The position numbers and the translations under genes were made by a program. Below, one piece after another: positions 58,670 to 64,000 of a DNA stretch of 64,000 bases. The first letter of the stretch is position 1; every line of letters starts with the position of its first letter. Below the pieces are notes generated by a model. It did not search any database and had not been told where the DNA came from. It saw only the letters and a list, made by a program, of their open reading frames with translations. Origin of the DNA: Enoplolaimus lenunculus (Eukaryota > Nematoda > Enoplea > Enoplida > Thoracostomopsidae). Location of the stretch: NCBI GenBank assembly GCA_030248215.1, contig JASANG010003894.1:1-64000 (forward strand), given 5' to 3'.

Positions 58670-58781
58670 AAGTTGTTGTCTGCTCTCTGCGTAACTATCA
58701 CCGTCTAATGCCGAATCACCGCCGTTGTTGCACGAACTATTAATTGTACTAATTCGAGTTTTGCGATTATTTACGTGATTT
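58670..58781 (-). other. possible shared exon between the upstream gene and UBA1
   Basis: The segment begins after acceptor TGTACAG and ends at a consensus GTAAGT donor (58669-58664). In one frame it closes the upstream gene after three codons. In another it is open for all 37 codons, ends GDSYAESRQQL, and would splice in frame to the UBA1 exon at 56953 (GCA ACT ATG). It could therefore be a UBA1 leader exon, an N-terminal extension, or part of a read-through transcript. No in-frame ATG lies within it. Confidence 0.35.
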
Positions 58782-60835
58782 CTGTACATAAACCTTGAAT
58801 GAAACCAAAAATGTACTTAACCTGACAAATTGTACATTTCGAGGTCACTAGTTTCTCCACCGCCATGAAATCCAAAAACTGTCAAAAACGGCCATCGATT
58901 TAAATATTTGCACTCGCTCACAGTAAGGTAGCTGATGTGTTGGATGCAGATGGCACAAAATTCTTGAAGTGGACAACGAACCACAGCCGTATATGTGCTA
59001 GCTCTGCAAACCTGCGTCGAATTGTACATAATTTGTTAAACTTTGTAACAAAAAAATTTTATTGGCTCCCAAACGGGGACCCACGAGAGCGACCTTAAAA
59101 ATCGGATTTTTCAAAAAGTCCAAATTTAGACGTGGAATGATCATGGGAGGTCACGAGAAACTTGAAATATGCAAAAATTTTCAAAATCGAACCATCTTTG
59201 GGCAAACGCAGGCTGAGGGGGGGATAACGGAGAAGACCCAGACCGACTTTTAGTGGAACCACTAAAATATTCGTCACGACACTGCTATGCTCCTATTATA
59301 GAGAAACTGCACTACTTAATCATCACTTAGAACGCTACAACTTACAAACAACAGACCAGTTAATAGCTCAGCATACCGGGCGGGCAAAAATTTATATTGG
59401 CGTGGCAAACACGGATTTCACACGCACATACAAGTTAACATCTTTTACGAGGATCAAAAAAAATTTTCAAGGGGGATTGAGCCATCTGGCTATCTCGGTT
59501 GGCTACGAGCCTACGTGCCTAACTTAGCATAAACTGTGTGCTTACACGTTCAATGCAACAGGAAAATAATATGTACCTCTATGTATAAAGCAATCATTTT
59601 TGAACTAAGCAATGTTGTCGTTTTGCCGGAACACAAACACACGTACTGCCAGCAGGGCGTCCGCATAAAATTATATTTGAAGGGCACCAAATAATTTTGG
59701 GGCCCCTATTACGTTTATACTGAGTCTATTTGGGGACACTAGACAAATGTGGGGGTGCGCAAGGTCCTTGATGCTTTTGCGACTAAACCCCCATGGGATT
59801 TTTTTGTGGTTTTTAAATACATTTTTGTAGAAGGTAAGCAGCCCCCCTTTGTATTAAAATCCTGCCTACGCCCACGTCTTCCAGTATAAACAGTAAACGC
59901 AACGTCGATAACAACGAAACAAGTCGCTACAACTAATCAATAGGCAGAGGACACATGAACTATTCTTGTGTGTGTGACACGCACTAATGAGTCTCGAGGC
60001 TCTTTTCTACTTTCCACCGATCCACGCACACTAGTGTTGATTTGATAGCGGGCAATTATCTCCCACTCCAATTACTATTTATTATTTTTCTAGCCAAAGC
60101 CTAAGAATAAGACTAACCTTAAGCGTAAGCCTAAACAAACGCAATCGTACACGACGTTTATTTTTGTCATTATTCAGCGGGGCGAGGGACGGCTTTTTTT
60201 GCATCTTTCAATGCAGGAACAGGAACCAAAACCGCCACTGAATTTTTGCACGAAATCCGGCCGTGTCAGGAATTCCGGTTGAACCCTGGCATGCACCGAA
60301 TTCGAAACGGAATCCGATTGTTACGTATCTTAACTTACTGTTAAATATCCTGAATTCTCAATATTTGGGACGACCGGTTTCGGTGAAAAATCGACATCGA
60401 GCTTGAAGACTGAGACAAGCAAACCGAGAACGTTTTTCGAGTTTTCTATGCATTTTGGACACGCAATAATCTTAGCTTTGTAACATAAGGTTGTTGTTAT
60501 AAATTTCGACCAAATTTAGACTGGCTTCCGCATAACGAATGATTTATCGCCACTATTCAGTTGTAAAACAACGTTTAATGAGGCGAATCAATTTTAGTTG
60601 GTTATTTGATTTAGAATTTTAGTCTCAGTTTGAAAGTGCCGAGGCTCCAGAAAAGCGAACCCAAGAGCAACAGAAAACCTCTAAGCCTAAGCTTTAAGCC
60701 TGACACTAAACCTTTGTCTAAGCTCATACCAGGCTTCAACCGCATATGATACTTAAAAATACTCGAGCCGGATACTTCAATACGTGGCCCACGAATGGGG
60801 ACAAATTGTACAAGAGCCGTTCTGACGACAACGAC
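58771..60835 (-). CDS. 3' exons of an unidentified gene upstream of UBA1
   Basis: I do not recognise the product. Four minus-strand pieces look coding. E1, ending at 60835 after acceptor TTAG, reads VVVVRTALVQFVPIRGPR. E2, about 60339-60480 with donor GTAAGT, includes IIACPKCIENSKN and SVFKLDVDFSPKPVVP. E3, 58822-59011 after acceptor GCAG, reads VCRASTYTAVVRCPLQEFCA, ICIQHISYL, WPFLTVFGFHGGG. E4 starts at 58781 and adds three residues before TAA at 58773-58771. E2 ends in phase 0 and E3 opens in phase 0; E3 ends in phase 1 and E4 completes that codon, so the E2-E3-E4 chain is coherent. The CPxC and CPxxxxCxxC spacings suggest metal binding, which is inference. The E1 donor is weak and the E1-E2 join is unresolved; further 5' exons must lie outside or remain unseen. 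Confidence 0.45.
59040..59270 (+). repeat. dispersed repeat, inverted relative at 61060-61320
   Basis: CATCTTTGGGCAAACGCAGG and neighbouring words recur in the opposite orientation at 61060-61320 (CTGGCGTTTGCCCAACAATG). Reading frames over both are repeat by-products. Confidence 0.6.
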
Positions 60836-61331
60836 CTAACAGAAATAAAAACAATTAAAACAACATACACAGCGCACGTGTTCGGCTACTAAAACAACAC
60901 AAAATAAATAGATATGTAACTACCATGTCGAACAAGCAGAACAGCAAAGTATAAGGCAATAACTAACTAATTATATGTGGCTGCGGTTGGTGACTCACCT
61001 CAGCATCTAGCGATAAAAAATGCAATACTTAGACAGTTAAGTTCGCAGTCAAAGCGTCTTGTTAAACCGGGGGACAGCTTCCCTGACACGTCAGAAATTA
61101 CCGTACTCCGGGTACGTCAAAATTTGAGCCGAAGTAAAATTTCTCGTTTTTGCATGAAAAAACTGGGGTCTTTTGGGTTGGCTATCCGCCTCCAGCTGGC
61201 GTTTGCCCAACAATGGTTGGATTTTGAAATTTTTTGTCATATTTGGACTTCTCACGGCCGCTTCTGATGATTCCAGATCCAAATTGAAATTTTTGATGAC
61301 CCTATCTATACCTGTCGTAAGTACGTATTGT

Positions 61332-61749
61332 CGGCGAAGGTTCGCAATGTATAGCCCCATAGGAATTTAATGAAAAACAATTTCATAGATTTGGACGCGC
61401 TGAGTTCACCTGTACCATTTTAAGGCTGCAGGGCCACCGATTCAAAAGTTTTGAGGCTTTAAACTTCAACTTTTTACTATATATAAAATATGCACAAACG
61501 CCAACCCCAAATTTGTATAACGAATAAACCTGGTGTAAAGCTTATACTTTACGAACATGTGACTGATACATATTTTCTCTTACATAAAACTTCTGCGTGT
61601 TTGCACTGTAATTTCGAGGGCCATAACTTTTGAACCGTTGCTCCTGTAGCCATAAATGTGGTACCGTTGAACTCAGTTCGTCGAGATCTATAAGATAGGC
61701 AACTTTTTTTAAAATTCCTAGGTGGTCCAGATTCCGTACCTCCGCCGGA
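61332..61749. mobile_element. palindromic MITE (GGCGGAGGTACGGAATC), copy 2
   Basis: Ends GGCGAAGGTTCGCAATG and CCAGATTCCGTACCTCCGCC; shares GAGGGCCATAACTTTTGAAC with the other copies. Confidence 0.72.
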
Positions 61750-62147
61750 AATGCCTGCAAAAACAACCTAAAATAGGCGTTCAGAACATGCCATACCTAC
61801 TCTCTGCAAAAGGTACACAAACACTGCCACCGCCAGCTGCACAATACTTCATTGTCAAACATCTTAGAAACGTACATATTATATATAGGAATAATGATAT
61901 TTTGTACACAATAGAAGTGCAAACATAGTAAAAAATCTTACAACCTATGTGAGCTGTCAATGCTTATAACAGTGTGCAAAAATTTGTCTGTAACACTTGT
62001 AAAACATGTCACAAAAAGCCTATGTTCACAATGTCTTTTTATCGCCATCGTAAAACGACACTAGAACAACAGGAACCTCAGCTTGAATGTATACAAAAAG
62101 GTGAGCTTTCGTAAATTTCCCTCACAAATTGTTGAAACCTAGATTTG

Positions 62148-62555
62148 GCGAAGGTACGGAGTCTGGACCCCTTAGGATTTTGATACGAAGTGGTCCATTC
62201 TATAGAAATCGACGAGCTGAATTCAACAGCACCATTTTTAAGGATGCATGACCAACGGTTCAGAAGGTATGGCCCTCGAAATTATAGTGCACAAGCACAC
62301 AGATTGGAACATGAAGTATCTATGCCTCACATGTTCGTAAAGTATAAACTTTACCATGTTTATTCTTTATACAGACTTGATCGCTGTATGTATATGTTCT
62401 ATACGGTAAAAAGTTAAAATTTAAAGGGTCACAACTATTGAACCGGGGGCACTGCAGCACTAAAAATGGTACTAATGAACTGAGCGAGGTGAAATCTATA
62501 AAACGAACTATTTATAATAAATTCCTAGTGGCGTCCATGTTCCGTACCTCTGCCA
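62148..62555. mobile_element. palindromic MITE (GGCGGAGGTACGGAATC), copy 3
   Basis: Starts GGCGAAGGTACGGAGTCTGG; ends TTCCGTACCTCTGCC. Same internal blocks as copies 1 and 2, about 410 bp. Confidence 0.75.
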
Positions 62556-63752
62556 CTAGGTTTTAATACTTGTTAAGTTTCTGCCCACGCTAATACAATT
62601 GGTCGCGCGCTGACTTTTAACCCGAAATTTCATCGACTCCACAAATCGTCGTCCACCATTATGCTTACGCTTACGCGTAGAATTATGTTTAGATTTATTC
62701 GTAGGCTTAAGGATACTATTGGGCGACGAATTGTCGCAGATTCTCTGTCCACACACATACAATACAAACCTAAAGCCTAAACCTGAAAAAAACTAGGCTC
62801 AGGCTTAACTATAAGCCTAGCATGTTACAGTAAAACAATATGAAACACCTGGATGCTAGGTGGGCTTTCGCGTTTTATTTAAATCAACACGAACATAGGG
62901 GAAACTAAACAAGTACTCAGATTTTGGTATAGGTTAGAAATTAGGTACGTCATAAGCTGTAACCTTATGAGGCACAAAACGAACGTGGACAAACGCCGCA
63001 ATGTACTACACGGCATCAGACCGAAATGAAAATCTAACAGCAGCGAATGTAGCAAAGCAGAACAAACGTCCAGACTGTGTAAAGGTATGTATCATTGACG
63101 CGAAAAAACCAGCCACAGCGACACGTAGTGTATCGCTTATATCTACTAAAGCAACAGCATAAACTGTACACAAACAGCGTAGCCAGCATTATTTATTTTT
63201 GGGATGACAGCGCCGCTATTTATAAAACCCTCATTTTCAGTTTTTTTTGCGTCAAACGAACGTGCGAATCGAACAAGAAAGATATTTTTTTAATATGCTT
63301 TGATCAGGCAACCCGTAAGGTTTATATTCTAAACACTGTAAAAATGCGGCCCTTTTCATGTCAGAAATTTTGTGCAGTCTTCAATTCGCTTTTGTATGCA
63401 GCCGTGAATGTCCGTGTTATCTTTAATCCAACACAAAATCATCAATTGAAACATATTTCAAATCCTTAACGATTGCCATAAAAATATAATTGGCATACCA
63501 TCAAACTGCGAACACAGTAAACCTGAATTACAGCGAAACGTAAACAACGTTTCAGTCCGTCACCCTGACAACAACAACAAAAACAAAACATACAGATATA
63601 CGTATACCAACGCATACTTAGTCATAAAAATCATTTGTTATGACGTCACATGACGCAAGTCACATTTCACCACCGCCGTAAACAGAAGCACAACCAAAGA
63701 CTCGTGTACACTTGAACCCAATTCAAGGTTAAGGCTTATGTTTAAGCTCAGG
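62556..63752. other. no gene recognised
   Basis: TTGTCG and TTAGGC element fragments to 62830, then unique DNA. A plus frame of 124 codons at 63095-63469 has no recognisable features. Confidence 0.45.
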
Positions 63753-64000
63753 CAGGGTGCAAAGCGCAAGCGACGATATCAGAATTGGAACAACAAATTC
63801 ATGCCGGAATCGGAATTACAAATTTTGTGATTATACGAATAATTTATAATATTATTAACAAATATACAATATTGATTTGCGGTGTCCGTTGACTGGATAC
63901 AATTTGTCAAAAACGTCGCATGAACAAATTGGCGACAATCTTTGGTTTTCTAAAGCTAAACTACAGTCAATTATGTTATGTTATTTTCAAAATAGATAAA
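63753..64000 (+). mobile_element. hAT-like TCGGAA MITE cut by the window end
   Basis: CAGGGTGCAAAGCGCAAGCG then GCCGGAATCGGAATTAC; co-linear with 53547-53947. Confidence 0.7.

Noticed and set aside
61091-61360. Frames on both strands at 59.1 kb and 61.1-61.3 kb
   Set aside because: Both sites are copies of one dispersed repeat in opposite orientation.
63095-63469. 124-codon plus frame as a gene
   Set aside because: No family features; it starts and ends in AT-rich sequence with no regulatory or splice context.
1-64000. Retroviral, LTR or Polinton-type remnants and LINE reverse transcriptase
   Set aside because: No matching protein motifs or long terminal repeats were recognised by eye; absence is not proven without a profile search.

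Overview
The window is intron-rich, AT-rich eukaryotic DNA, most likely from a marine invertebrate. A tunicate or similar animal is my guess, but no single feature fixes the phylum. Evidence: spliceosomal exons with GT..AG borders, an animal-type ubiquitin-activating enzyme with about 25 coding exons, a modular PAN/Apple-Thr-rich secreted-protein gene, and very dense small DNA transposons (MITEs) with target-site duplications. No bacterial operons, rRNA genes, intact tRNA genes, CRISPR arrays, reverse transcriptase or full-length transposase frames were seen.

Layout. 1-18 kb: no convincing gene. It holds a mosaic of hAT-like MITEs, two piggyBac-like MITEs carrying tRNA-like cassettes, and two minisatellites (36-bp unit at 5.2-6.0 kb, 21-bp unit at 7.5-8.2 kb) that stay open in several reading frames because their periods are multiples of three. 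18.5-30.9 kb (minus strand): a gene built from nine consecutive symmetric phase 1-1 exons: five six-cysteine PAN/Apple-like modules, two Thr-rich linkers and one tandemly duplicated 51-nt Thr/Ala exon. Its 5' end was not found and its 3' end is uncertain. 31-42.4 kb: MITEs, a 923-bp foldback element, a nested hAT insertion, decayed satellite and an unrecognised reading frame at 35.2-35.6 kb. 42.46-56.95 kb (minus strand): a complete UBA1 (E1) gene, readable exon by exon. 58.7-60.8 kb (minus strand): 3' exons of an unidentified gene whose last acceptor lies just upstream of UBA1. 59-64 kb: more MITEs, including two palindromic elements.

The genes do not form a pathway. UBA1 is housekeeping; the PAN gene looks secreted or cell-surface. 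The outstanding feature is the transposon community. Several unrelated hAT-like families share one plan: short terminal inverted repeats followed by subterminal arrays of a 5-8-bp word (TTAGGC, CCGGA, TCGGAA, TCGGTC, TATCGGC). One family, whose word is a rotation of the (TTAGGC)n telomere hexamer, accounts for at least a dozen copies or fragments.
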